Assembly (NCBI GenBank): GCA_963854835.1
Contig: OY978525.1
Location: 23,583,253 to 23,647,252 of the forward strand
Direction of reading: 5' to 3'
Origin: Megamerina dolium
Lineage: Eukaryota; Arthropoda; Insecta; Diptera; Megamerinidae
DNA length: 64,000 nt
Below the pieces are notes generated by a model, which saw only the letters and a list, made by a program, of their open reading frames with translations, searched no databases and was not told the origin of the DNA. Of this stretch, positions 47,701 to 58,401 are shown in pieces. Position 1 is the first letter of the stretch. The number at the start of each line of letters is the position of its first letter. A program made the translations under genes and the position numbers.

Positions 47701-48705
47701 TGCAAAAAAAGTGTGAATCACGACGTTTTTCAATTACAATTTTCAGAAAATTGCGATCTATTTGAAACCTACCAGGAAAAGTAAAAATACAATTTTTGTA
47801 TTTTTTATTGTTAAATGGCAAAAATAAAAATAAAAAAATAAACATTTTTCTGAACAAAAATAAAAACTGAAATTCAAAAATTATTTTTTAAGCTTACCAA
47901 AATAATTTAAGTCTAAAAAAAATTACAAAAATTTGTATTTTTTTATATTGCTTACATTTGCTATTGCATTAACATTACACTTACATTTCATTTATATAAC
48001 ATTTACATTACTTTACTACATTTACATTAAATTTACATTACATTTGGTTTCCATTTACATTACATTTACATACATTGACTTCACATTGCATTAATTTTTG
48101 AAATAGGCTTTATATTTCAATAGGAAAACTGTTATAAATATAGATACGTGCATATTAAGGTGGCCACCGAAAAAATTGTAGTTTTCATCAGCAAAACGTG
48201 AAGTTTGGTGAATTTAGAAAGTTTAAAGGCAACGAAATGATAGGCAAAATGATGTAATATTTTTTTTTTATCCTCATCTAATTAATATTGACCTTTGATA
48301 CTGATAGCAATGAATTGCTGCAAATACACTCATAATTGAAAGTCCCGCAAGAACAAAAACTTTGTGGAAAAAATATCTAAGAGTCCAGTTCCTATAGAAA
48401 AAATTAAAAGTTTCAATTTTTATTCAAGCAACAGTCTCGGTGTTTATATTTTTCTATTAACTGAGAGCTTTTATTGAAAAATTTAAATTTTAATCATAAA
48501 AACTCATAAAACTTCATAAAATAAACCAAACTTGATGTTTTTTTTTATGAAAAGTGAGTCACCTTAATGTGATTTAAATCTAATAAAATGCAAAGTCTAT
48601 ACATACTATATATGTATATATATTATAGCAAGAAAGTTCTTTATACTAACCTGTGGTGGTGAGAAGAATTGCACTTAGAATGCAGAAAATTATAATTTTT
48701 GCCAT
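34483..48705 (-). CDS. secreted C-type-lectin-like protein with long low-complexity tail (4 coding exons)
   Basis: Spliced from 48651-48705, 38865-39240, 38549-38701 and 34483-35707 (55, 376, 153 and 1225 nt), giving 602 residues. Residues 1-19 are a signal peptide (MAKIIIFCILSAILLTTTG). Residues about 30-185 form a C-type-lectin-like domain: 'YQYCRSLGLQLASFETKEKAE', 'FWTSGNRLG', 'FLWMSTGLPF', 'GCVILKQPTLKWMPEDC' and 'FICE', with the four expected cysteines. No EPN/QPD sugar-binding triplet is visible, so calcium-dependent sugar binding is doubtful. A loop of about 30 residues ('DPVDHNSNTSPQRTARDR...') at the exon 2/3 border enlarges the domain. Residues from about 215 are rich in Asp, His, Gln and Ala; the last 70 ('SFLSLTDLIRTLRPNDKQVIPQ...') look ordered. 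I infer an extracellular protein; the orthologue was not identified. A tandem run of codon repeats inflates the tail. Confidence 0.85.
36401..36771 (+). repeat. composite SINE: standard head, foreign tail ending in CCTAA repeats
   Basis: The head (GTCATAGCTCAGTGGTTAGCGCG, perfect box B GGTTCAATCCCC) and body match the SINE family to about 36685. Then, instead of the GAGCCCTTCGGGGC end, it continues with TTTGGTATCACAATGGACC, TTAATGGCCTAAACGGGTCC and AACCTAACCTAACCTAA. The 13-bp duplication TAAAATATCTGAA (36388-36400 and 36772-36784) encloses head and new tail together, so the composite moved as one transcript. Confidence 0.85.
37382..37415. repeat. GTAT microsatellite
   Basis: Repeated GTAT/TATG units in lectin intron 3. 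Confidence 0.8.
38207..38245. repeat. GTT microsatellite
   Basis: A run of GTT with single GCT/GTC interruptions, in lectin intron 3. Confidence 0.8.
38549..38701 (-). CDS. lectin gene, coding exon 3
   Basis: Flanked by CATACAG acceptor and GTAAGA donor. Encodes 'SSSGAEKGCVILKQPTLKWMPEDCSAVKDFICEQT...', the C-terminal third of the lectin fold with three of its four cysteines. Entry and exit phase 2, matching the neighbours. Confidence 0.85.
38865..39240 (-). CDS. lectin gene, coding exon 2
   Basis: Acceptor CATATACAG, donor GTAAAA. Encodes 'GQRITTIHLDGVQYFISRMNPYS...' to 'SPQRTARDR', the N-terminal two thirds of the lectin fold including the 'YCRSLGLQLASFETKEKAE' helix region. Joins exon 1 in phase 1 to restore a Gly codon. 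Confidence 0.9.
39553..39745 (+). repeat. SINE, degenerate copy
   Basis: CTCAGTTAGTGTGTTGGTCTTCTG head and GGCAAAGCTCAGAAAAAG...AGAGTTCTGTC body segments of the SINE family; the middle is lost. No target duplication seen. Confidence 0.6.
40480..41100 (+). pseudogene. DD41D-type transposase, heavily decayed
   Basis: Plus strand fragments in the right order: 'FTPDQHLEIVEFYLQNQS' (N-terminus), 'LENNPNS...GLRPSGL', then 'CAVCGIIEPYFFK' (the WCGLWAGGIIGPYFF block of relatives). Many stops and frame shifts; the catalytic residues are not identifiable. The third relic of this superfamily in the window. Confidence 0.5.
41068..41100. repeat. 11-bp inverted repeat
   Basis: CATGTTCATGC (41068-41078), 11-nt loop, GCATGAACATG (41090-41100). 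Inside the decayed transposase; possibly chance. Confidence 0.5.
41214..42634 (+). mobile_element. PIF/Harbinger DNA transposon, both ends intact
   Basis: 1421 bp with perfect 19-bp terminal repeats TGCCCCTATTGCGGTTCAC and further paired subterminal sequence (CAGTTTGGTCG). The 3-bp duplication TTA (41211-41213 and 42635-42637) is the classic Harbinger target. It contains a three-exon remnant of the nuclease gene; there is no second (Myb-like) gene. It lies in intron 1 of the lectin gene, in the opposite direction. Confidence 0.9.
41437..42257 (+). pseudogene. Harbinger nuclease, 3'-truncated (3 exons)
   Basis: Exons 41437-41555, 41607-42048 and 42122-42257 join in frame with GT/AG borders. 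Exon 1 gives 'MDISVDLFYEDENEDAKIDLL'. Exon 2 gives 'FINYFRLSKEAFCFLLDDVK', a helix-turn-helix-like part ('QSTMSLVLKEVLDVL'), and the first catalytic Asp in 'GCIDGTHVRI'. Exon 3 gives 'DYKMNIRYVDARHPGANHDS' with the second Asp and ends at a donor site (GTGAAA). The exon that should hold 'GDSGY' and the catalytic Glu is absent before the right terminal repeat, so the protein is about half length and cannot cut DNA. Reading frames and splice sites are otherwise clean, which suggests a recent loss. Confidence 0.8.
43807..43848. repeat. GGT microsatellite
   Basis: A near-perfect GGT run in lectin intron 1. Confidence 0.85.
45050..45870 (+). repeat. three diverged tandem units
   Basis: The phrase 'AAATTTCCCT(C/T)CAG...TATTCGATC(A/G)C' starts near 45072 and 45724, with a weaker relative near 45565. 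Each is followed by 'TTTGGATATTCTAAAA' or 'TATATTCCAAAATAGT', and the two clearer units by 'CAGATTTGAAATAAA'. Units are not evenly spaced. No coding potential; the family is unknown. Confidence 0.5.
47955..48090. repeat. imperfect ATTTAC/ATTACATTT array
   Basis: Short TTACATT units recur about a dozen times (ATTTACATTAC phrase), with irregular spacing. A minisatellite-like stretch in lectin intron 1. Confidence 0.6.
48159..48563. mobile_element. TTAA-flanked MITE
   Basis: 405 bp between TTAA (48155-48158) and TTAA (48564-48567). The ends GGTGGCC and, inverted, GGTGACT are followed by similar inverted sequence for about 60 bp (TTTTCAT...AAGTTTGGT). Non-coding. The TTAA target suggests mobilisation by a piggyBac-type transposase (inference). 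Confidence 0.7.
48651..48705 (-). CDS. lectin gene, coding exon 1 (signal peptide)
   Basis: ATG in the context GCGACAATGGC, then 18 codons of a hydrophobic signal peptide, and donor CAG/GTTAGT. Too short to show up as an open frame on its own; it is supported by the phase match with 39240 and by the signal peptide expected for this family. Confidence 0.8.
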
Positions 48706-49080
48706 TGTCGCTAATCAAGATTGACTTTAGTTTGATCCTTAAGCGTACACACGTCTATGTACGTTGGTGTTTAAAACACTTGAAAAGAGTTCACGTTCAA
48801 AAAAACAAACAAAACCACAAAAAATCCAGCAACTATTGTCCGTTAGAGATAATCTCACACGTACACTAATACACTCGCAAACACACACAGAGAGATAGAC
48901 ACAGGCGATACAGCAATCGATACTCTTGACTCAAGAGCAATTGAAATACCACTTCGAAAAATGCGTTGTCGGTTGATCGGTGTTGCAAATTGCACGTACC
49001 AAATTGCGCGCACCAGCCACAAGCAATGCCAATAACCAATAGTAAATAGCAAACACTTTTAAAGTCACCAAATACCAAAG
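48706..49080 (-). other. probable 5' untranslated and promoter region of the lectin gene
   Basis: Region upstream of the lectin start codon on the minus strand. Less AT-rich than its surroundings. No clear TATA box; the transcription start cannot be placed from sequence alone. Confidence 0.4.
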
Positions 49081-50889
49081 ACTTTGTTGTCGATGTCGTC
49101 TTTCAATATTTCCTCGTTTCGTTTCTATTTATTTATGCGTATGCGTGCCTGCCTATGTGCGTGCTTGACTGAAACTCTTTAGCGATCCGTACAAGTACTA
49201 TGTGGCTTGATTGCTATTCCGCTAACTACTGTGTGTTAATAATGAGTAGAGAAAAAAAATTAGCTCTCTTCATCCGCAATACAATGTTCTTGTATCCAAA
49301 ATCCTTTTCAAACAAAATCCAAATGTACTTATTGACAATTCGTAAGCAGGTAAGAATTTATTAACATATGTATACGAACTCACACACTTTTATACAAAGC
49401 AATGTGATGATATGTATGCTGTCGTTGATTCCTTGCAATGATTGGAACGAAAAAAAAAAACCAACAAACACTCATACAATATTTATTCAATACACACTAC
49501 AATTTTATAGTTAAATATATGCTCGATTGGTCTCTAGGCGTTGTTTTAAGCGCGACTTAAGCGGTGTTTCCGTATCAAGGTAACAAACACAAATGTCTGA
49601 AAAGGGGCTAGGCTGTTAGCTTAAAAGGAAATTTTTTCAACAAACCCAACATATCCCAAAGATAGATACAGAATTCGATTATGCCAGCTCTTTCATATAT
49701 GCTTGTATGAGCATGCACACACACACACCCATGCATACTGAATAAAATACAAAAAGAAAAAAGAAAGAGTTAAAAGCCAACATACATAAATATAAATAGC
49801 AACATGAAAGAAAGAAAAACAAAAGAATTAAAGAAGAACCGATAAGCCAAACGAAGTTAAAAAGTTTTAGCCAAGGAACTTCACATTCTTATGCATACGT
49901 ACATACGAGTACTCATCTATGGATGTATTGTATGTATATGTAAATATCTATTGATAAGTATGTGTGTACATTCGTTTGGGACAGTGTTGTGCATAGCGAG
50001 TACATATATATCTGTAGAATCTTCATAGAAATTACATTACATATTGATGGAATTCTTTACTACATCGACAGTCAGAATGCATTCTTCTTGAAATGAATCA
50101 GAATTGCTTTCTGACTACACATTATTAACCTACATTGTGGAAGAAATTAAATTGTGTCATTAAACATACCTTTGAAAAAATATGGAAGCTGGCGTGGTTT
50201 CCATCCGACTTGGCCCATTCTGAAATCAATCCATTGATTGATCTAGAAAAAGAATATCTGTATAATAACAGCAATTGCCGTGCGAATGGAAATGTCTACG
50301 AAACATCTCAGATTGTGATTATGGTCAAAAACATAACACCTCCTATGTTCGACGAACCATATTAGTTCCATTCTATGGCTTTTGGTCGTTGTATCCAGAT
50401 CCATAGCGGGATTTTGGCCATCACCTTGAATTGCTTCTATAACCTAAAAAAAAAAATAGCAAAAATAGTTTTTATACTATTTTTGAAATATTCCTGATAG
50501 TTATGGCAGAAATCCGACAACAGATTTGGATTCAGCGACTCCAGAATAGTTAGAATAGTTACTATTATAATTCTTTCTACCTTCCTAAAAATTAACTATT
50601 TTCTGCTATTTTTGGTGGTTTTTTTTGTGTTTCGAAAGAAGCCTGATTTTTCACTGATGAACATCCGATCGCCAATCTGATTGCCGCCATCAATCCAAAA
50701 TTCCGCAAATTCTGTTTTTTGGGGTTCGAAAGAAATCTAAGAATGGTGGCGGAAATCCGACGACGTAAACATAAAAGCAATATGTCCTTACGTCAAGAAT
50801 GAAATTCGATTAAACTCTAAACAAAGTCATTCTGGAAGACTATTTCTTCAATACGTTTTTCAATTTATATTATAACTGCACTATTTTAT
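49081..50889. other. non-coding stretch
   Basis: No gene recognised. Around 50490-50770 two stretches share 'GGCAGAAATCCGACAAC' or 'GGCGGAAATCCGACGAC' phrases, a hint of an unknown repeat. Confidence 0.4.
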
Positions 50890-52250
50890 TTACTTATTTA
50901 GGCTTCATAACCGATTTCCATTGATTTCGACCGTATGTAAAATACTTCGTCCATTTTCTTTGTTCTTCCAGTGCAGTTTGGGCCTTTTTTTTCGTCTGCA
51001 AGCTCCAGCGAAATCAGAACGAAAGACTTTTTAGCTACATGGCTGAGCCAACATAGCCGCCAGATTTTGTTACACTTTACTATATCAATATCAGCATATA
51101 GCAAATATAGCATCAACGCAATTAGGTCCAATGATTTTCTGTCGAAAACTCCAACAATCTCTTACACCAGATGTCAGGTGCGCAATATGTGAGGGCAGGC
51201 ATAATAAGAGACTTGTAAAGTGTAGTTTTTGTTCTTCAGAAAAAGTATGACTTCTCTATCGTTTACTTAGTCCGAAGTAGCAGTAGTAGAATTCTGCTGT
51301 GTTGTTATAAGAATGAATGAAATACAATTACCTTGTCGCTACCCTTACTACTTGGATTCATCCTGAAACGTAAGCCGTTAGATAATCATTTCTTCTGTTC
51401 CGTTCTATACATACTGTAATTCTAACTCATTCGTTTTATTTTTCTGACATAATGGTCTATTGACTGTATTCATGTCGATTAAGTCAGTATCGTCGCCAAA
51501 CGTCAACAGGATGACACTTTTATTGGAGATTGTAGATTTTGTCGTGAAACAGCACATCGTATTATATTCGTCATAATAAGATTGAAGAAGTCACACGATA
51601 TCAAATTCCTTTGTCTAAGACTGGGGATATAGGTCCTTCCGAATTTTAATTTTATAACAAAACTGAAACAGTGATGTTCTATAAAGCTATCTGTGTTTTG
51701 CAGGAATACAGAACACATCGTTGTGTACAATAGAAATAATTCCTTACAGCTGGCTGTCGAAAACGACTTTATAATCGACAAGTAAATGCCGTGTGTCGAT
51801 AAGATTTTTTTTGATTTTCTCCAAGATTTGGCATAGTGCGAAAATCTAGTACAATATATGGTGGATCTTTTACGCCTCAAAACAAATTTACAAGATCCAA
51901 TTAGGTTGTTAAGCATAGACTTCAATTTTTCACTCACACAATAAAAATGTGTGTGATGCTGAGAAGACTTTTTCTCATAATCTGCTTTCTTTTGTATGAG
52001 GGAGACAACAGTGAGATTTCAATCATAGGGTATGCTTTCGTCCGAACACATTGTGCTTACGATCTTATATTTGCTGACAAGCAGCTTATTGTCTCCGGTC
52101 TTAAATAACTAGGCAAGCAAAGTCTCTGGAGCTTTGTAGTACTTTAACCCCATCATCGCTGTGTCGACTTCTCATGGTCGAGTGGTGGAACAACAACATC
52201 AGCATGCGTGATTTGGACGTTTGTGTAATATTCTCTTCTGGCAGAATTCT
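50890..52250 (-). pseudogene. LINE reverse transcriptase, decayed copy 3
   Basis: Minus-strand fragments of the same LINE as 26789-28197: 'CDFFNLIMTNIIRCAVSRQNLQ' (51540-51600 area), 'KLKSMLNNLIGSCKFVLRRKRSTIYCT' and the C-terminal 'YADIDIVKCNKIWRLCWLSHVAKKS'. It is the most worn of the three, with many stops. Confidence 0.7.
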
Positions 52251-52289
52251 TCGTAACGTCGACATTTAGTAACTTAGAGCAGTGTTCCC

Positions 52290-52320
52290 ACATATTTCCT
52301 GTTACTAACAGGAAATATGT
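52290..52320. repeat. 15-bp inverted repeat with 1-nt spacer
   Basis: ACATATTTCCTGTTA (52290-52304), C, TAACAGGAAATATGT (52306-52320). Potential hairpin or cruciform; no function assigned. Confidence 0.75.
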
Positions 52321-53759
52321 AATTTTCTGTTTTCTATTTTTTGAAGTACCCAAAACCATTTCTAGTAATAATTTAAGAAAATTATTCTGCTATTACAGGT
52401 GATATATTTGATGCACATCAAATATAATAATTTTTTTAACCAAGGCGATGTTGTAGTTTTACCACCTTATTTAATACCCCTTTAACCTCAATATTTGCTA
52501 ATACAATTTTTAAAATAATATTTTAAAATATTCTGCTGTTTTGCTTCAGCATTTTTTTTTTTAGTATTTTTTTTTTTGCATTTTACTGTTAAGAATTGTG
52601 TGTATTTAAGAAATTATTCTCAGTAATATACACAAATTCATTATTTTTCACATTTTATAAACAATTATTTTTGGGATATCTTTACAATCTCAATGAAATT
52701 ATATTATGAAATTATTAATTCTTCGTGAAGAGGCCATTTTATAATATAATTTTCTCAAATCTCCCTAATAGCTCTGCTTGGTAGTGATTATATCATTGTT
52801 CAAAGTATTCATTATTATCAATTGCAAACAGATATGAATCTTTAGCAGCAAATCAACATTATTGCTCAACACTGTAAAGGTTGAAAATCAACGCGAAACG
52901 CTTATTAAACTACGACGTGCCATGGCAATAGAAGAATATTTTCCCCATAGTCATCGTAATCGTCTTCATTTTCTTCTTTTTTATAACTACTCTTGTTATT
53001 TATACTTTTTTTTCCTTTACTTATTCTTTCTTTCTTCTACTTCGTCTTCTTCTTCTTCTGCGTTTGTCCAATAAGAATTTTATTCTTCTGAGATCGTCTT
53101 TTTTTCTGTTCTTTAAGCAAGAAATTATTATAATTTGTTTTTTTTTGTTTGCTACTTTTTCCTTCCTTAGTTTAGTTCCCCTACATACTTACTCGCACTC
53201 GTATCATCATCCGGGTGCAAGAGTATGCATACAATATGTATGTATGTTGTTGACTTTTTGATTTAACCATGACTTTGCCACAACAACTTTGCCTGAAATT
53301 GGTATAGGTGCTGTTGCTGGTCTCATTGTTGTTATTGTTGTTGTTGTTGATGTTGTGGTTATTGTATTTGATATTGTTGAATATATGGTACGAGTACATA
53401 AATTCTTACGTACGTACAAGAAGACAGGAGCGCGCTTAATAAATGCACACACACAGAGCCATACATCTGATCGCATACATTTTGTTGTTGTTTTGTAGTT
53501 TTGTAGTTGACAGAGGAAATTCCTATTTCGCATTACATACGTACAAACATATATGACGTATGTATGTGCATATGTGGAGACTGACCGCACCAAACGACAA
53601 GCCAAACAAAAAAAAAACAAAATGATGGCACTAGAAAAGATCGACAAGAACACCAACAAAACCACATAAAATTTAGTTTATGCACATGAGTAGAAAGAAA
53701 AAAGTTTAGATGTACATTGTACATACCTATGATTATCTGTTTGATAAATATATAATATA
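52321..53759. other. non-coding stretch with TTC and GTT runs
   Basis: Pyrimidine-rich runs (CTTCTT near 52965-53060) and GTT repeats (53325-53350). Open frames on both strands at 53181-53724 reflect these low-complexity runs, and I do not accept them as genes. Confidence 0.55.
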
Positions 53760-53763
53760 TTAA

Positions 53764-54423
53764 GGTGGTTTAAATTTATGGAACAATTTTTTTTTTCTAA
53801 ACCATCTATTTTGTAGGGGAATCCCCTTAAGGGGTAGAGATAAGGGGAGGAAATATTGAGGAGACAAAATTAATGGGAGTCAGTCATATAGTTTACTCCT
53901 CCTAGGCATATATTGGGTCTACAAACCGACCCTAGGAAGCTCCCCTAGAGCGGTGAAATGTATGACTAACCCCAATTAATTTTTTCTCCTCAACATTTCT
54001 CCTGACATACATGCCCCTGTTAAGAAGACTCTCATATAAAACGACCGAAGAACACCTGAAAATCGAAAATAACTGCCTAAGAGTTACCCCTACAGCAGTG
54101 AAATGTATGACTGACCCCCATTAATTTTACCTCTTCAACATGTTAACTCCTTATTTATATTCCTTAAGAGAGCTCCCATATAAAACGACCGAAGAAGACC
54201 TGAAAATCTAAAATAACTGCCTAAGAGTTACTCCTAAAGCTGTGAAATGTATGACTGACATCATTTTTTTTTTCACCTCAACACTTTTTTGGAAAACACT
54301 TACCCGCCATCTCTACCAGTTAAAAGGACTGCCATATAAAATGACCGAAAAATACCTGAAAATCTACCAATATCCACATAATTGAACAAGAATCGCCTCT
54401 AAAGAGATAAAATTTGACCCACC
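53764..54423. mobile_element. TTAA-flanked MITE with internal tandem units
   Basis: 660 bp between TTAA (53760-53763) and TTAA (54424-54427). Ends GGTGGTTTAAATTT and, inverted, GGTGGGTCAAATTT. Inside, a unit of about 145 bp recurs; the GTGAAATGTATGACT phrase is at 53953, 54098 and 54242, with CCCATATAAAACGACCGAAGAA in each. Non-coding. Confidence 0.7.
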
Positions 54424-54427
54424 TTAA

Positions 54428-55254
54428 TGTACGATGTATACTTATGTAAATACATATTGATACAATATTGTTCATACTATATATTGTATTATGATGTAGG
54501 TACCGACTACCAACATACAAAAATATATAAGTAGTTGTTGCATGGACATAACAAGTACGAATATAGCAACATTATACATACTCGTATGTATTGATAACTA
54601 CAGGCGCATATTCATATGGAAAAAGAACGAAAGAAATTATGTACGATATCTTTAGTATGTATGCACCATCATCATTCACATCATACTCATCAATATGGAA
54701 TATATCATCGACATGAAGAACATCACCAAACAACTGTTGACACTGTTTTAATAGCCTAGTGCTATTACAATAACAACAATAACAAGTACTATTACTACGA
54801 CGACTACTACTACTATTACTGCTAGTGATTTAATGGCAAATGCAAATTTATACAATTTTAACTGTTTCTCATTGATGATGCTACAAAATAACCAGTTTGG
54901 AAAGTCTCTTCTTAATTAAGTATGTTATGAAATATATTTATGTACAATATTTCAATATATCTTTAATATTAACAGCAAATTCAATCTACCATGAAATTAT
55001 CAATAGATGAGAACTAAATTTTTTCATAACATAACCTCAAATTGGTACTTGGAATATACATAGGTGCGAGTACCTCTAACCAACTATAAATATACCTAAC
55101 TACAATACAATGTATTTTCTTCATCAAAAATATATCTACAATTGCAACGGTATTTATACCTTAATTCTGTGTCAAAGATCATTTTTTCAATGGTTAAGTC
55201 ACGCGGTCAAAGCACCAACTCGATCAACTCAATAACATTATTTTAAAAGAGATT
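54428..55254. other. non-coding stretch
   Basis: AT-rich, with ACTACTACTA runs near 54790-54825. No gene seen. Confidence 0.5.
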
Positions 55255-55370
55255 ATTTGCTAACAATTGTACGAGACCAAACATTTGCCCTAGAAAAGCT
55301 TCTGTGACAAATCTCTGAAAAACTGATGAAATAAAAGTTCTACCATGAAGAATGAACTAATATCAGATAT
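55255..55370 (+). repeat. possible SINE remnant
   Basis: AAAGCTTCTGTGACAAATCTCTGAAAAACTGATG resembles the SINE segment AAAGCTTCTAAAAA...CTGTGACAAAGCTCAGAAAAAGTGATG. Head and tail are not recognisable. Confidence 0.4.
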
Positions 55371-55759
55371 AGTTTCACAAAATTCAGATCTTTTTTTTCT
55401 CTTCAAGTTTTGATAATTTTCTTTAAAATTGCATTAGATGTAAATTTTTCATGTAAATTAGTAGCTAATCCAACCCCTTTACTATACAAAATGGCTTGAC
55501 ATCTACGCTCACAACTTCCCGCTAAATTTTATGCATTTCCTGCATACTATGTGATGATGGCCATATAAGTGAGTAACGAAGTAATTTATTCTTATAAGTA
55601 CTTCCAGGGACTGCCAGGGATCTGTATGAGCCCGTGAGCTTGGCAGAGAGCTTGGCAGTATTGACACCATCCCCCTTAATAAGCTCTATGTTTCTATGTA
55701 GTTTAACAATACACATACCTGACATACTTCACGTTGTGAGTTCCTTCTTGTTGTTGAAG

Positions 55760-56520
55760 ATGGTGGAGGTAGTTGCTGCTTTTGACAGCCTCCATTGGAA
55801 CATAGAGCTGTACCGCTTAAATCATATCCATAGAAGCACCCAGCCAGACTAGATCGTCTACCTTCTCATTCCCTACAACGCTCTTGGGACCAGCAACCCA
55901 AATGAGAATGATATTAACAAGCCGATTTAGACCACTCAGTTCCCTCCTGCATTCTCATACTAGCTTGGAATATATAGTGTTAGATTGAGTCAGAGTTAAC
56001 GTTAGCAGCCTGGCTTACACCGAATATAACAGCTAATAGCTTCTCTAATTAAACCCCTACGTTCACCCCGCAGTCCGTTTTGCAATCATCGGTATAAATT
56101 AAGCTATTAAATTTGGATACCTAAACTTAAAATCACGTCTAGTATCCTACTGTGTCCGTATCCGCATTCCGCCAACCGACCGGGGATATTTTTCTTTTTA
56201 AGATTTTCATCCCGAGAGCCTTCATAATACCAACACTAACCATTCTCTGGACTCTGTCGAGTTTTCGAACATTGTGACTCTTTCCTAGAGCTGGCCACTA
56301 AAATACTGCACAGCATTTTAGTATACATCGTACTAAAGTCATGTACATCCAAGACAATTAGTAATAAAAGTGAGAAACCCCTGCTTTTTCCAAACATCCT
56401 TTTGAAGAAAATAAAGGCAACACTGATTTTTGAACTCGTAACTCGATGTTGTATTGAGCCTAGTAAAACTCCTAAGTAGTCTTTCACACAAGGCACCAAA
56501 TTGGGTAAAATATAGAAGCA
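55760..56520 (-). pseudogene. LINE ORF2 fragment (RT C-terminus and RNase H-like)
   Basis: Minus strand: 'VKDYLGVLLGS', 'FKRMFGKSRGFS', a worn '...ILVASSRKESQCSKTRQS' corresponding to the usual 'PALER....K..RVQR' segment, then 'NSLIYTDDCKTDCGVNVGV', an RNase H active-site-like block (YTDGS in relatives). Frameshifts and stops are frequent. A different LINE from the 26789 family. A mariner lies immediately beyond it at 56591. Confidence 0.7.
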
Positions 56521-56837
56521 TACGATCGCTTAAATATCGTACTCATATCACAGAGCTCTTTCACCTGAATTTTTATGGCAAATTATTATACGGGGGCGGT
56601 CCCAGAACTACACGACCTAACAAAGAAAACACAACAAATTTGGGAAAATTTTTCTTTATTTTTCAACATAATCTCCTTTTAGCTCTATACACTTTTCCCA
56701 GCGAAATTCTATAGCTTCGATACCCTGTTTATAGTATGAACTGTCTAGCTCATTAAAATAGCCATCTGCCGTAGACTAGACCTCTCCATTGCTTGCAAAT
56801 CTTCGACTACCAAGCCATTTTTTTAAAATTTGAAATA

Positions 56838-58401
56838 AAAAAAAATCTCCTTACAGTCAGCTGGGGCCGACCAAACTATACCCTGCATATGTAGATTTAT
56901 ATATAAAAAGTTTACTCGAATATCCAACTTTTCTTTTATTTCCACTTTTCGAGAAACAATTTTTGCATATACTACTAATTTACACCCGAAATATGGTTGA
57001 CTTTGACGAAGTAAAAGGATTTTAAGATAATTCCGAGGCTTAGTATGGGAGCTATATAAAAAGTGGGCGTGGCTTACCACTTTCTAGTAAATCCAATTAA
57101 TTTTTCAATGTTAATCCACACCTTAAATTTGGTGTCCTACGTTGAATAGTTTCTAAGTTATGGTGGTTAACATTTTTGTTTAATTTCCTCAACTTTGTAT
57201 GGGAGCCCCAATAAGAAGTGATTTTTCGCCAGATTATTTCCGACTACGATATTAATTTAAGTGTCAATTATGGTTATTGTAGACATAAGATTGCCGAAGA
57301 TACAGCTGTTTCAATTTAAAATTTGTATGGGGGCTACGATAAACACTGGGCATGGTGCGCCCATTTTCTGTGAGCCTAGTTGCTCGTACAATACTAATCC
57401 ATACCCTAAGTCTCGTTGTCCTAGGCTAAATGGTTTGTAAGCTATGGAGCTTAAAATTTTAGTTTAATTCACTCGACTTTGTATGGGAGACCCATGAAGG
57501 AGTGGGCGTGGCACACTGATTTTCTGCCAGATTTTTGCCGACTACGATATTAATCTAAGTATCAATTATGGTTATTCTAGACAGAAGATTGCTGAAGTTA
57601 CAGCTGTTTCAATTTAAAATTTGTATGGGGGCTACGATAAACAGTGGGCGTGGTGCGCCCATTTTCTGTGAGCCTAGTTGCTCGTACAATACTAATCCAC
57701 ACCTTAAATCTCGTTATTCTACTCTGAATAGTTTGCAAGTTATAACCGGTAACATTTTTTTTAATTTCCGCAACTTTGTATGGGAGACCCAAAAAGGAGT
57801 GGGCGTGGCACATTGATTTTCTGCCATATTATTTCCGACTACCGTGTTAATCTAAGTGTCAATTATGGTTATTCTAGACAGAAGATTGTAGAAGTTACAG
57901 CAGTTTCAATTTAAAAGAAGTACAGACACTTTGTATGGGAGCTACGCTAGAAAGTAAGCGTGGCTCACCCACTTTTGGCGAGGTTGTATAGTAGTATAAT
58001 ATAACTCAATGTGCCAAATATTGTTGTCCCAAGTGGTATATTATGTGAGTTATAGCAAGTTAAAAATTTTGAAAATTTCGAGGTTAGTCGCTTTGAATGC
58101 TTGGTGTGGGCGTGGTTATTGACCGATTATGCCCAATATCAATCCCCTCCGTACCCTTGGATCATAGATTACTTATGCCAAATTTCATCGAAATAGCTCA
58201 ATATTTACTCAAGTTATCGTGCGAACCAGCCAGGTGACAGACAGACGGACGGACGGACGGACGGACATCGTTAAATCGAAAATTTAATCGACGCTGATCA
58301 CGAATATATATCCATGTCTATATCTCCGGAGATTCCTTCAAGTGGACACAAACATCTGACCGAAATGAATATACCATGCATATTGCATTATGCAGGGTAT
58401 A
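56838..58401 (-). mobile_element. HINE/DINE-like element, copy B (left member of dimer)
   Basis: Minus-strand orientation, same build as copy A at 2377: hairpin, 13-bp subterminal repeat GCAGGGTATA type, internal 297-bp units, GTCY tract (here GGAC/AGAC on the plus strand, about 58236-58266). Compared with copy C it lacks about 13 bp after AATAAGAAGTG (about 57217) and has a shorter GTCY tract. Confidence 0.8.

Larger units (their letters stand above)
39241..48650 (-). other. lectin gene, intron 1
   Basis: About 9.4 kb. Contains a worn SINE, a DD41D relic, a complete-ended Harbinger element, diverged tandem repeats (45050-45870), an ATTTAC-rich array and a TTAA-flanked MITE. No other host exon is visible. 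Confidence 0.75.

Noticed and set aside
53181..53724. Overlapping open frames of 63-152 codons on both strands
   Set aside because: They are produced by GTT, CAA and TTC runs. No domain, no splice context, and no preference for one strand.
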